Assembly: GCA_003695555.1 (NCBI GenBank)
Contig: RFIU01000100.1
Location: 1-17,541 of the forward strand
Direction: 5' to 3'
Length of the DNA stretch: 17,541 bases
Source of the DNA: Alphaproteobacteria bacterium
GTDB taxonomy: Bacteria > Pseudomonadota > Alphaproteobacteria > Sphingomonadales > Rhodothalassiaceae
The position numbers and the translations under genes are program-made. Shown piece by piece: positions 7,339-14,540 of the stretch. Below the pieces are notes generated by a model that had not been told where the DNA came from, did not search any database, and saw nothing but the letters and a program-made list of their open reading frames with translations. How positions within the stretch are numbered: the first letter of the stretch is position 1; every line of letters starts with the position of its first letter.

Positions 7339-8080
7339 AGGGCGGACGATTCTGGTGACCGGCGCATCGCGCGGGATCGGGGCGGCGATCGCGGAAACCC
7401 TGCTCGAATGCGGGGCGCATGTCGCGCTCCATTGGCACAGCGAGCCGGCGGCCTGCGATCGTCTGGTGGCGCGTTTCGGCGCGCGGGCGTGTTCATTACG
7501 CGCCGATCTCGGTGAGCAGGCGCAGGTGCGCAGGCTCTGGCAAGAGGTATGCGGCTGGCGCGGCCGCCTCGACGGACTGGTCAACAATGCCGCGGTCATG
7601 CCCTACAGCGCTCCGGAGGGTCCGCAAACCGACTGGGCGCGCGACTGGGACGCCTGCTGGCGGGTCAATATCCGCGCGGTGGCCGATCTTTCGCGTCTGG
7701 CCATTCTTCACTTCAAGGAACGTGGCGGCGGGCGCCTCGTCAATATCGCAAGCCGCGCCGCCTTTCGCGGCGACCTTCCCGATGCCATGCACTATGCGGC
7801 ATCGAAGGGTGCGGTGGTGGCGCTGACCCGCTCGATCGCAAAAGGCTATGCCAAGCAGGGCGTGCGTGCCTTCATCATCGCGCCGGGCTGGACCCGAACC
7901 GAACGCGTGTTGCCGCGCATCGAGGCAGCCGAGAACGCCCATATGCTGGCGGAAATTCCGATCGGCGGGGCGGTGCCGCCGCGCGAGATCGGCAATCTGG
8001 CCGCCTTTCTGCTCGCCGGGCTCGCCGATCATGCGACCGGCGGGACCTTCGACATCAATGGCGCGAGCTATTTCCATTGA
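7319..8080 (+). CDS. Short-chain dehydrogenase/reductase (classical SDR)
   Basis: A 253-residue classical SDR. The cofactor motif is TGASRGIG (14-21), followed by NNAA (89-92), the structural Asn117, Ser145 in NIASRAAF, and Tyr159-x3-Lys163 in HYAASKGA, so the catalytic tetrad is complete. The loop after strand two (LHWHSEPAA) lacks an early Asp, which leans toward NADP(H), but this is only suggestive. Two adjacent ATGs (7319, 7322) follow a GGGAGCAGGG ribosome binding site; both lie inside the end of the VOC gene, so the genes overlap by 17-20 bases. It is the last gene of the B12-responsive run. The substrate is unknown. Downstream (8147-8161) a short TCCTGC-GTG-GCAGGA hairpin has no T-run. 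Confidence 0.88.
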   Translation: MMKVDLEGRTILVTGASRGIGAAIAETLLECGAHVALHWHSEPAACDRLVARFGARACSLRADLGEQAQVRRLWQEVCGWRGRLDGLVNNAAVMPYSAPEGPQTDWARDWDACWRVNIRAVADLSRLAILHFKERGGGRLVNIASRAAFRGDLPDAMHYAASKGAVVALTRSIAKGYAKQGVRAFIIAPGWTRTERVLPRIEAAENAHMLAEIPIGGAVPPREIGNLAAFLLAGLADHATGGTFDINGASYFH

Positions 8081-8244
8081 TTGATGTTTCCCACGCGACC
8101 CATGTGCCGGACTTGTCGCGACCTCTTCCTTCATCGCCGGTTCATGTCCTGCGTGGCAGGAACTTCAGACTGGGACAGGGCGTTCTTGCTGCATGGATGG
8201 CCGATGGCTCCAAGCAGGGCATCAAGAGACGAGGAGGAGGTATC

Positions 8245-8997
8245 ATGCAGAGCCAGGCATTGAGAAAGGGATGGCGGGCGTTCGCCGGATGTCTGCTCGG
8301 TCTTGCCGCGATCGGCCTGCTTGCGTCCGCGCCGTCAACGGCGCGCGCGGATACACAGAAAGTGAAGGTCGAGGTCACCTATGGCCAGCCCTTGGCCGAC
8401 AAGGTGGCGGCGATCGATGCCATCGAGCAGATGCTCGAGCAGCGCTTCCGCAATAACCGTTATTATGCCCGCAGCTATCGCGAGGCGGGAATTCTGCGCA
8501 ACACCAGGACCCGTTTCGCCAAGGTCAAATGGGCGAACGAGCTGCTGATCCCGGATGTCAAGGACTATACCCTCAACCATCTGATCGCGGCGGTTACCCG
8601 CTATGAGCTGGATCGGGCTTTGCCCGATTTCGAGGGAACGGTCCGCTATCACATCAAGGCGCTGAAGGTGGACAATCACGATGTCGCACTGTTGCGTGGC
8701 GCCTCGTCCTATGTGATCGGTTCGGTCGAGGTCCGTGATGCGAAGGGCAATCTCGTCGGCAAGGCGGACGACATCTCGGCCAATCTGGTCGTCGATTACA
8801 CCGTCGACAACTCCTATTCGGGTCCCAAGCTGGCCTTTGCCGAAACCGACGAGCACAATCGCGTCGGGCCGACGGTCGCCTGGTCCGTGAAGAAGGCGCT
8901 GTCCAAGGTATGGCCCGAGCACAAGAAGGATTTCGTCGGGCCGATCATCGTCCGGATCAGTGGTCCCAATGAGGATATCGCCTATCCCAACAACTGA
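8245..8997 (+). CDS. Exported protein of unknown function (paralogue 1)
   Basis: A 250-residue protein with a strong ribosome binding site (GAGGAGGAGG, 8231-8240) before the ATG. A signal peptide is clear: RKGW, a hydrophobic helix, then cleavage at about ARA|DTQ (36/37). The mature part starts KVKVEVTYGQPLADKVAAID, then charged helices, and contains YHIKALKVDNH, SSYVIGSVEV and VGPTVAWSVKKALSKVWP. The alternating strand pattern suggests a soluble periplasmic beta/alpha domain. I do not recognise a named family. It is clearly related to the protein encoded at 9986-10789, with which it shares the whole mature region. It faces the YceI gene convergently, with a perfect hairpin between the two. 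Confidence 0.85.
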   Translation: MQSQALRKGWRAFAGCLLGLAAIGLLASAPSTARADTQKVKVEVTYGQPLADKVAAIDAIEQMLEQRFRNNRYYARSYREAGILRNTRTRFAKVKWANELLIPDVKDYTLNHLIAAVTRYELDRALPDFEGTVRYHIKALKVDNHDVALLRGASSYVIGSVEVRDAKGNLVGKADDISANLVVDYTVDNSYSGPKLAFAETDEHNRVGPTVAWSVKKALSKVWPEHKKDFVGPIIVRISGPNEDIAYPNN

Positions 8998-9011
8998 CGA
9001 CCGGGGGATGA

Positions 9012-9038
9012 AGCGGCGGTGGCGGCTTCACCGCCGCT
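9012..9038. terminator. Perfect stem-loop between convergent genes (terminator-like)
   Basis: AGCGGCGGTG (9012-9021) pairs perfectly with CACCGCCGCT (9029-9038) around a seven-base loop. It lies just after the stop of the 8245 gene and covers the stop codon of the convergent YceI gene (9028-9030). Neither strand has a real T-run after the stem, so it may act as a 3'-end stability structure or a weak bidirectional terminator. Confidence 0.5.
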
Positions 9039-9786
9039 CCTGCTCGCCTCGATTGCGAGACCCCGCGCCCTTCCCGACGGTCGCATGATCGCTTGAGGGG
9101 GACATGACGAATTCCGCTTCGACCCGGAAATCCACGCGATCGCCGACCGCCGGTCTCCATTTGCCGAGCCCCCACCGCGACCGGTCGAGCCGGCCGATGG
9201 CGGAAAATCCGAGCGTATAGCGGCCGGTCAGCGGATTGCGCCCGCCGCCATTGAAGACCACTCGCATTGCCACCGGCGCGCTTCGTCCGGCCATCGTTAC
9301 GGTACCGAAAAGGCGGGCTTCGGCCGGGCCCGTCCGCTCCACCTTCTGTGAGACGAAGCGGATCGTCGGATAGCGTTCGCTGTTCAGCAGACGGTGGATC
9401 CGCGCATCGATCGCCGGCACACCGGTGGTCAGGCTGGCGGTCGCGATTTCCGCTTGCACCAGGGTGCGTTCGGGAGATTGCGGATCGATGTCCAGGATGG
9501 CGCACCAGTTCTCGAAGCGGGCGGGAACCCGTGAAAACCCCAGATGATCCACCTCCAGGATCAGGAAGCGATGGTCGGGATCGCTTTCATAGCGACCGGC
9601 ATGGATGGCGGTCGGGTCGCCGCTCGGCCGATGAGTCAGCACCTTCAGGCCGGTGGAAACCTTCGCACACGCCGCAAGATTGAGGATCAGCAACAGGGCA
9701 AGAGCCATCGCCGGCATGCTGCCGCGGCTGAAGCGTCGCCTGACCGGTTTGCGGCCCTTGCGCTTGCCTGATGATTGGATCAACAT
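9028..9786 (-). CDS. YceI-family lipoprotein
   Basis: A 252-residue protein on the minus strand. The ATG at 9786 has a GAGGAGAGG ribosome binding site just upstream; an in-frame ATG nine codons earlier is less likely. The N-terminus is basic, then a hydrophobic helix ends in the lipobox LAAC with Cys40; Ala at +2 predicts sorting to the outer membrane. The YceI domain (about 60-230) shows YESDPDHRFLILEVDHLGF at its start, SLTTGVPAIDARI, FVSQKVERTG and LGFSAIGRLDRSRWGL, the standard YceI features. Family knowledge: YceI is a lipocalin-like barrel that binds long isoprenoid or fatty ligands. Here it is membrane-anchored, unlike the plain secreted E. coli protein. It sits between two paralogous exported proteins. 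Confidence 0.92.
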   Translation of the reverse strand: MLIQSSGKRKGRKPVRRRFSRGSMPAMALALLLILNLAACAKVSTGLKVLTHRPSGDPTAIHAGRYESDPDHRFLILEVDHLGFSRVPARFENWCAILDIDPQSPERTLVQAEIATASLTTGVPAIDARIHRLLNSERYPTIRFVSQKVERTGPAEARLFGTVTMAGRSAPVAMRVVFNGGGRNPLTGRYTLGFSAIGRLDRSRWGLGKWRPAVGDRVDFRVEAEFVMSPSSDHATVGKGAGSRNRGEQERR

Positions 9787-9985
9787 TTCCCTCTCCTCGA
9801 TCCGGGCGTTCAAGCGTGGTTCATCCGGCAGGGTTCAGAATGTCCCGCATGTCATGATGGGAAGAGTGTATCATGTGGATCGCGAAGACGGGTTGCCCTT
9901 CCGGCACCGGGCAGCGGGAAAACCCCGCTTCCGGCATCACTCGACGGTTGGTCCGAAGGCCTTTGCAGGCATGGAAGGTCGGGCC

Positions 9986-10789
9986 ATGAGCAGGGCAGCC
10001 GCCGGTCGCCCGCGGGTTCCGCATGGCGTTTGCGCCCTGCTGGTCACCGCCTTCGCTCTTTGCCTCTTCCCCTACTGGGCGACTGCGATGGCGGCAGGCG
10101 CACAGGCGGTTCCTGTACCCATCGGCGAGCGGCGCGATGATCCTCTTCGCTCCATGGGTTCCGTCATGGTCGAGGTGACCTGGTCGCGCAAGCTTGCCAA
10201 AAGGCAAGCACAGATCGACCGGATCGAGCGGATCATGGAAGAGCGCTGGCGGCGCTATCGCTCGTTCGGAACGGTTCAACGGGGCAGCATTCTGAATCGT
10301 GGGACGAGCATGCCCCGCCGCGACATCCAGCACGCGGGAGAGCGGCTGATCCCGAAACTCGAGAACTATTCAATGGCCAATCTGCTCAAGGCCGCGACCA
10401 TCTACAACCTTCGCCGATCCGTTCCGGAATTTCGTGGCCACATCATCTATCGGATCAAGACGCTCAAAGTCGCCAACCATCCGATCGCGTTCCTCGGTGC
10501 GGGACACTCCTATGCGGTCGGCCGGATCAGGATTGTCGGCGCCGACGGCACCACGATCCTGGATCGCAAGGTGACGATCAATCTGAACGAAAACGTTCAC
10601 GCCACTTACCCTTACAAGGGGCCGGGGCTCGTCTTCTTCGATACGGAGGCCGATCGCCGGGTCGGCCCGCTTCTCGCCCGTTTCGTCGAGCGCTCGCTGG
10701 AGGCCGCCTGGCCCGATCGCCGAGACGAGATCATCGGGCCGGTTTTCATCCGCGTCGCTGGACCGGGGGAGCAAATCGTCTCGCCCTGA
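9986..10789 (+). CDS. Exported protein of unknown function (paralogue 2)
   Basis: A 267-residue protein related to the product at 8245-8997. I chose ATG 9986 since GGAAGG lies six bases upstream and a signal peptide follows (hydrophobic helix about 15-31, cleavage near AMA|AGA); ATG 9971 would add five residues. Shared pieces include VMVEVTW (VKVEVTY in the other), ERLIPKLENYSMANLLKA (ELLIPDVKDYTLNHLIAA), YRIKTLKVANH (YHIKALKVDNH), DRRVGPLLARFVERSLEAAWP and IIGPVFIRVAGPGE. The order is conserved throughout, so this is a gene duplication rather than a shared domain. No known family is recognised. The 199 bases between it and the divergent YceI gene must hold both promoters, but I see none that is convincing. 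Confidence 0.8.
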   Translation: MSRAAAGRPRVPHGVCALLVTAFALCLFPYWATAMAAGAQAVPVPIGERRDDPLRSMGSVMVEVTWSRKLAKRQAQIDRIERIMEERWRRYRSFGTVQRGSILNRGTSMPRRDIQHAGERLIPKLENYSMANLLKAATIYNLRRSVPEFRGHIIYRIKTLKVANHPIAFLGAGHSYAVGRIRIVGADGTTILDRKVTINLNENVHATYPYKGPGLVFFDTEADRRVGPLLARFVERSLEAAWPDRRDEIIGPVFIRVAGPGEQIVSP

Positions 10790-10822
10790 GCCGGCAAGCC
10801 GACCGCGCCACCGTGGGCCGGG

Positions 10823-11341
10823 CTACTGAAGGCTGCGCCGGGCAGCGCGAAAACGGTCAAGAAAGGCCCGGCAGCCCTCTTTCGGCCCATCCGCCCGACC
10901 GAGCGCCGCATAGGCATTGAATTCCATCCGCGCACCCGCGATCGAGAGGGGGTCCTTGCGCGCCATCGTCGCGATCCTGGCATGGGCCATCGCAATGAAC
11001 TGGTCGAGCTCGTCATCTTCGACCTTGCAGTATTCGGCCTCACCGGCGAGCAGGCCGAGCTGTTCGGCGGTGCGCAGCAGAGGGCTCTTGTCAAGATCAT
11101 GGCGCGCCGCCTCTTCGTTCGAGGGGGGCGGCGCGTCCTGCACCCTAGCCAGGGATGGGCCCGAGAAGATGCCGATTGCCGCAAACAGGGAAAGGAGCAC
11201 CGGAAACGCCGATCGGCTTCGTCCCTCCCGTCGCACCGCCCGTCCCCTCTTGCGCCCATAGGGGGTTTCCGTTGGGCGACGGGCCGGTGTCTGCGGCCGT
11301 CCGCATGTCCGCTCGCCAGAGGGGGGTGTTTGGTGGTCCAT
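10823..11341 (-). CDS. Small exported or membrane-anchored hypothetical protein
   Basis: A 172-residue minus-strand product with a GGAGAG ribosome binding site five bases before the ATG. A long arginine-rich N-terminus (about 1-44) is followed by one hydrophobic helix (45-60) and GPSLARVQDAPPP, which fits either a signal peptide with a long n-region or an anchor with the rest in the periplasm. The C-terminal half is a helical domain with two cysteines (EYC at 107 and EGC at about 157) that could form a disulfide, and AHARIATMARKDPLS and FNAYAALGRADGPKEGC segments. No family is recognised. It is convergent with the exported paralogue and divergent from rsmE, with 140 bases between. Confidence 0.7.
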   Translation of the reverse strand: MDHQTPPSGERTCGRPQTPARRPTETPYGRKRGRAVRREGRSRSAFPVLLSLFAAIGIFSGPSLARVQDAPPPSNEEAARHDLDKSPLLRTAEQLGLLAGEAEYCKVEDDELDQFIAMAHARIATMARKDPLSIAGARMEFNAYAALGRADGPKEGCRAFLDRFRAARRSLQ

Positions 11342-11481
11342 GCTCTCTCCATCAGGATCGGATCAGTTCTTCCGCTCGCCATGCGGCTGGGTCGGTCGAG
11401 CTTAGGGGGCGGTGGGCGGCCGGGCAAGAGGGCGATGCTGACCCCCCGAGCGGCCCGGGCGTCTTCACCGATGCTTGACGG

Positions 11482-12375
11482 ATGGGCGAACGCCTGTGCA
11501 TGCCTGCCCCCATGACGACTCGTAACTGTCGAGAGGAGAAAGCGGGCGCGCGCCCGACGAACACGAAAACCGGTGGCCGCCACGAAGGCCGGGCGCCGCC
11601 TCGCCTGTTCGTCACACACCCCCTGGATGGTCCCGGCCGGCGCCTGACGGTGGGCGAGGACATGCGCCACTATCTCCATCATGTGCTGCGGCGCGGACCG
11701 GGTGACAGGGTGCGCCTGTTCAATGGTCGCGACGGGGAATGGTGCGCGCGGATCGATTCGCTTGAACGGCGAAGTCTTGTCCTCGTTCTCGAAGATTGTC
11801 TTCGAGCGCAGCGTGACGATCCCGCCATCGACCTCTGGCTCGCTTTCGCACCGGTCAAGCGCAACGCCAATGAGTGGATCATCGAGAAGGCGACCGAGCT
11901 CGGCGTCATGCGTCTTGTGCCCGTCATCGTCCGGCGCGGCGAGACGCGCCGGGTCAATGCCCAGCGCTGGCATGCCATTGCCCGCGAGGCGGCCGAACAG
12001 TGCGAGCGCCTCTCGCTGCCGGAGATCGCCGAGCCGCTGGTCCTCGATCAGCTGCTGGCGCAATGGCCGCAGGACCGGCGACTGTTTGCCGCTCGTGAGA
12101 GGATGGCGGCACCGCACCTCGGTGAATGCCTGGTGCATGACGGCCTGCCCGCAGGTGGGGCGGGACTCCTGGTCGGCCCCGAGGGCGGCTTCACGCATGA
12201 GGAGCATGCGCGAATGGCGGAAGTCGAGGCGGAGAGCGGCGTGCTCAGCACGGTTTCGCTGGGCGCGCGCATCCTGAGGGCCGAGACGGCAGCGCTCGCC
12301 GGACTGGCGCTGATCGCAGCACGGCTTGATTGCGAAATCCGCTCATGCGAGGAAGGCGCCGACCAAACACAATGA
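11482..12375 (+). CDS. rsmE: 16S rRNA (uracil(1498)-N(3))-methyltransferase RsmE
   Basis: A SPOUT-class methyltransferase that modifies U1498 of 16S rRNA using S-adenosylmethionine. The recognisable protein begins at RLFVTHPLDG (residue 41 from ATG 11482), passes through a PUA-like RNA-binding part, EKATELGV (135-142), the cofactor loop VGPEGGFTHEE (231-241) and the knot motif LGARILRAETA (260-270). The family is usually near 245 residues; this frame is 297 with a 40-residue basic, low-complexity head. ATGs at 11482, 11500 and 11512 lack a convincing ribosome binding site, so the start is uncertain. The TGA overlaps an ATG (12372) in the frame of gshA. Confidence 0.93.
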   Translation: MGERLCMPAPMTTRNCREEKAGARPTNTKTGGRHEGRAPPRLFVTHPLDGPGRRLTVGEDMRHYLHHVLRRGPGDRVRLFNGRDGEWCARIDSLERRSLVLVLEDCLRAQRDDPAIDLWLAFAPVKRNANEWIIEKATELGVMRLVPVIVRRGETRRVNAQRWHAIAREAAEQCERLSLPEIAEPLVLDQLLAQWPQDRRLFAARERMAAPHLGECLVHDGLPAGGAGLLVGPEGGFTHEEHARMAEVEAESGVLSTVSLGARILRAETAALAGLALIAARLDCEIRSCEEGADQTQ

Positions 12376-12440
12376 TCGGCCGGCGGATCCGCCCGAAGAA
12401 TGGCCGCGATCGGGGCGGGAACGCGCACGGGGAGAGCGAC

Positions 12441-13796
12441 GTGGCGGGCAGTGAGCACGAAGAGCTGACGAGGGCGGACCTGATCGCCGTCCTGGCCGAA
12501 GGGGAAAAGCCGAAGAGTGCATGGCGGATCGGCGCCGAACACGAGAAATTCGTGTTCGATCGCTCGTCGCTGGCACCGGTCCCCTATGAGGGCGAGCGCG
12601 GCATCCGCGAGATCCTGGAGCGCCTGCAGCACTTCGGCTGGAAGCCGAAGTACGAGGAAGGCAATCTGATCGCGCTTCATGACGATACACGGGCCTCGAT
12701 CACGCTCGAACCGGGCGGGCAGCTGGAGCTCTCCGGCGCGCCGCTCGAGACGCTCCATGATACCTGCCGCGAGATCAACACCCACCTCGATCAGGTTCGG
12801 GCCATCGGCGAGGAACTCGGTGTCGGCTACCTCGGCCTCGGTTTTCATCCGACTGCCCGACTTGACGAGATTCCGATGATGCCGAAGGCGCGTTATCGGA
12901 TCATGCGCGCCTATATGCCGAAGAAGGGCGGCCACGGGCTCGACATGATGTTCCGCACGACGACCGTGCAGGTAAATCTCGATTTTTCGAGCGAGGCCGA
13001 CATGATCCGCAAGTTTCGGGTCGCGCTCGCCCTGCAACCCTTCGCGACCGCCCTGTTCGCCAATTCCCCCTTCAAGGAGGGCAGGCCTACCGGCTGGCTG
13101 TCCTATCGCTCCCATGTCTGGACCGATACCGACCCCGATCGCTGCGGCATGCTGCCCTTCGTCTTCGAGGAGGGCTTCGGCTATGAGCGCTATGTCGATT
13201 GGGTGCTTGATGTGCCGATGTATTTCGTCGAGCGCGACGGGCATTATCACGATGTCGCGGGTCGTTCGTTTCGCGATTTCATCAAGGGACGCCTGCCGGA
13301 GCTTCCCGGCGTGCGCGCCACCCGCAAGGACTGGGAAGATCATCTGACGACGGTCTTTCCTGAAGTGCGCCTGAAATCCTTTCTCGAGATGCGTGGCGCC
13401 GACGGCGGGCCATGGGCGCGGCTATGCGCCCTGCCGGCCTTCTGGGTCGGTCTGCTCTATGACGATGCCTCGCTGGAGGCGGCCTCACGCATGGTCCGCG
13501 ACTGGTCGGTGGACGAGATCCTGGCCTTGCGGATGGAAGCGCCGCGCCGGGGGCTGGCGACCCGCTTTCGCGGACGCCCGGTGCGAGAATGGCTCGCCGA
13601 GCTGTTGCAGATCGCGCGCGACGGCCTGCGCGCACGTCAATGCTGCAATGCCCGTGGAGAGGACGAGACGATCTTCCTCACGACCCTGGACGAGATCGTC
13701 GCGGATGGGCGGACGCTGGCCGAAAGCCTGCTCGAAGCCTGGGAGACGCGCTGGAATCGCGATGTGCGTCACGTCTTCCGCGAACAGGATTATTAG
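12441..13796 (+). CDS. gshA: Glutamate-cysteine ligase, class III (GshA)
   Basis: First enzyme of glutathione synthesis: joins glutamate and cysteine with ATP. The hallmarks are WRIGAEHEKF (28-37), GNLIALHDD, ITLEPGGQLELSGAPL, GLGFHPTA, MMPKARYRIMRAYMPKKG, FRTTTVQVNLDF, and LEMRGADGGPW, matching the plant/alphaproteobacterial class rather than the E. coli enzyme. I chose the GTG at 12441 because GGGGAG lies six bases upstream and the length becomes 451 residues, normal for the class. The in-frame ATG at 12372, overlapping the rsmE stop, would add 23 residues and is an alternative that would couple the genes. A pair of cysteines (QCC near residue 402) is present. rsmE-gshA adjacency is common in alphaproteobacteria. 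Confidence 0.95.
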   Translation: MAGSEHEELTRADLIAVLAEGEKPKSAWRIGAEHEKFVFDRSSLAPVPYEGERGIREILERLQHFGWKPKYEEGNLIALHDDTRASITLEPGGQLELSGAPLETLHDTCREINTHLDQVRAIGEELGVGYLGLGFHPTARLDEIPMMPKARYRIMRAYMPKKGGHGLDMMFRTTTVQVNLDFSSEADMIRKFRVALALQPFATALFANSPFKEGRPTGWLSYRSHVWTDTDPDRCGMLPFVFEEGFGYERYVDWVLDVPMYFVERDGHYHDVAGRSFRDFIKGRLPELPGVRATRKDWEDHLTTVFPEVRLKSFLEMRGADGGPWARLCALPAFWVGLLYDDASLEAASRMVRDWSVDEILALRMEAPRRGLATRFRGRPVREWLAELLQIARDGLRARQCCNARGEDETIFLTTLDEIVADGRTLAESLLEAWETRWNRDVRHVFREQDY

Positions 13797-13874
13797 GCTT
13801 CAGGCAATCGGAACGGCGCGCCGACCATGGCCGATGCGTCGCCGCGTTCCGGGACTGTCTGAATGATCCAAAGA

Positions 13875-14345
13875 TCAGATGGTGAGGTCGAAACGGCTGC
13901 CTGCGCGTCCCGTTGGCGTCGGACGATTGCGTGCGGCGGCCGCCGTGTCGCTGGCACGACGATCATTGGCACGGGCCGCCGCAAGACGGTCATCGGCATC
14001 GCCGTCGCCATCCGGCCCTGCCTGAACGGCTTCGGCCGACTCACGATCGGCGGACGCTGCGCCGTTGCCGCGAAGTGCACTGAGCCCGTCATTGGCCGCC
14101 GGCGCTGTATCGGCTGCGCGTACCGCGAGCGAACCGGTCTCGACGACATTGCGGGCCGCCGGAGAGAGATCGACAACGACACCCGACGCGCCGCTTTCAC
14201 CGCCTCCCCGTGCGCCGGGGGCATCCGCACGACCGGCACGTCCGCTACCCTGACTGCGATTGTCGATCTCGCGGCTGGCGGGCGGATTGTCCGTCGATGG
14301 CGGGGTAACCAGCGAATGAAGGCCGTTCTCGCCGATCAGGGCCAT
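13875..14345 (-). CDS. Low-complexity, probably disordered hypothetical protein
   Basis: A 156-residue minus-strand product. The ATG at 14345 has GGGAG about ten bases upstream (GGGAGAAGACCG then ATG), which is a better start than an in-frame ATG 36 codons earlier. Composition is dominated by Ala, Gly, Arg, Asp and Ser with long stretches lacking hydrophobic residues, so most should be disordered. The exception is a short SGVVVDLSPAARNVVE segment (about residues 50-65 of the mature frame region), a linear motif-like patch. It has no signal peptide or membrane helix. A 208-residue ORF on the opposite strand covers the same DNA; I prefer the minus strand because of the ribosome binding site. 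No function can be named. Confidence 0.55.
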   Translation of the reverse strand: MALIGENGLHSLVTPPSTDNPPASREIDNRSQGSGRAGRADAPGARGGGESGASGVVVDLSPAARNVVETGSLAVRAADTAPAANDGLSALRGNGAASADRESAEAVQAGPDGDGDADDRLAAARANDRRASDTAAAARNRPTPTGRAGSRFDLTI

Positions 14346-14540
14346 CGGTCTTCTCCCATTCGATTGGCATCCGGCATTGCGTCGTGCATTCCGGCTGGCG
14401 CCAAGGGTATCCCGGGGCAGGATTGCCCCATGGGGGCGCACCAGCCGATTCAAGCAGGATCCTATGATTCAGAAGTTAACAAAAGGTAACAGGGGGCGAA
14501 CATTCCTTTACGGATCACAAGACGGGCAAAGGGTGACGGC

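Noticed and set aside
10612..12207. 531-residue minus-strand ORF
   Set aside because: It spans the end of the exported paralogue, a better-supported minus gene in another frame, and most of rsmE; its composition is Arg/Pro/Ser-rich as expected for a shadow.
12048..13343. 431-residue minus-strand ORF opposite rsmE and gshA
   Set aside because: Antisense to two genes with full family motifs; no protein similarity is apparent.
14414..14429. GGGGCA-GGAT-TGCCCC hairpin in the divergent intergenic region
   Set aside because: Only 6 bp, no T-run on either strand and no gene end beside it; likely chance in GC-rich DNA.
13863..14489. 208-residue plus-strand ORF opposite the low-complexity minus gene
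   Set aside because: Its start lacks a good ribosome binding site, and the Cys/Arg/Gly-rich translation looks like a shadow; not fully excluded.
14476..14490. CtrA-like site (TTAACAAAAGGTAAC)
   Set aside because: The half-sites are separated by six rather than seven bases and the second is GTAA, so it does not match TTAA-N7-TTAA.
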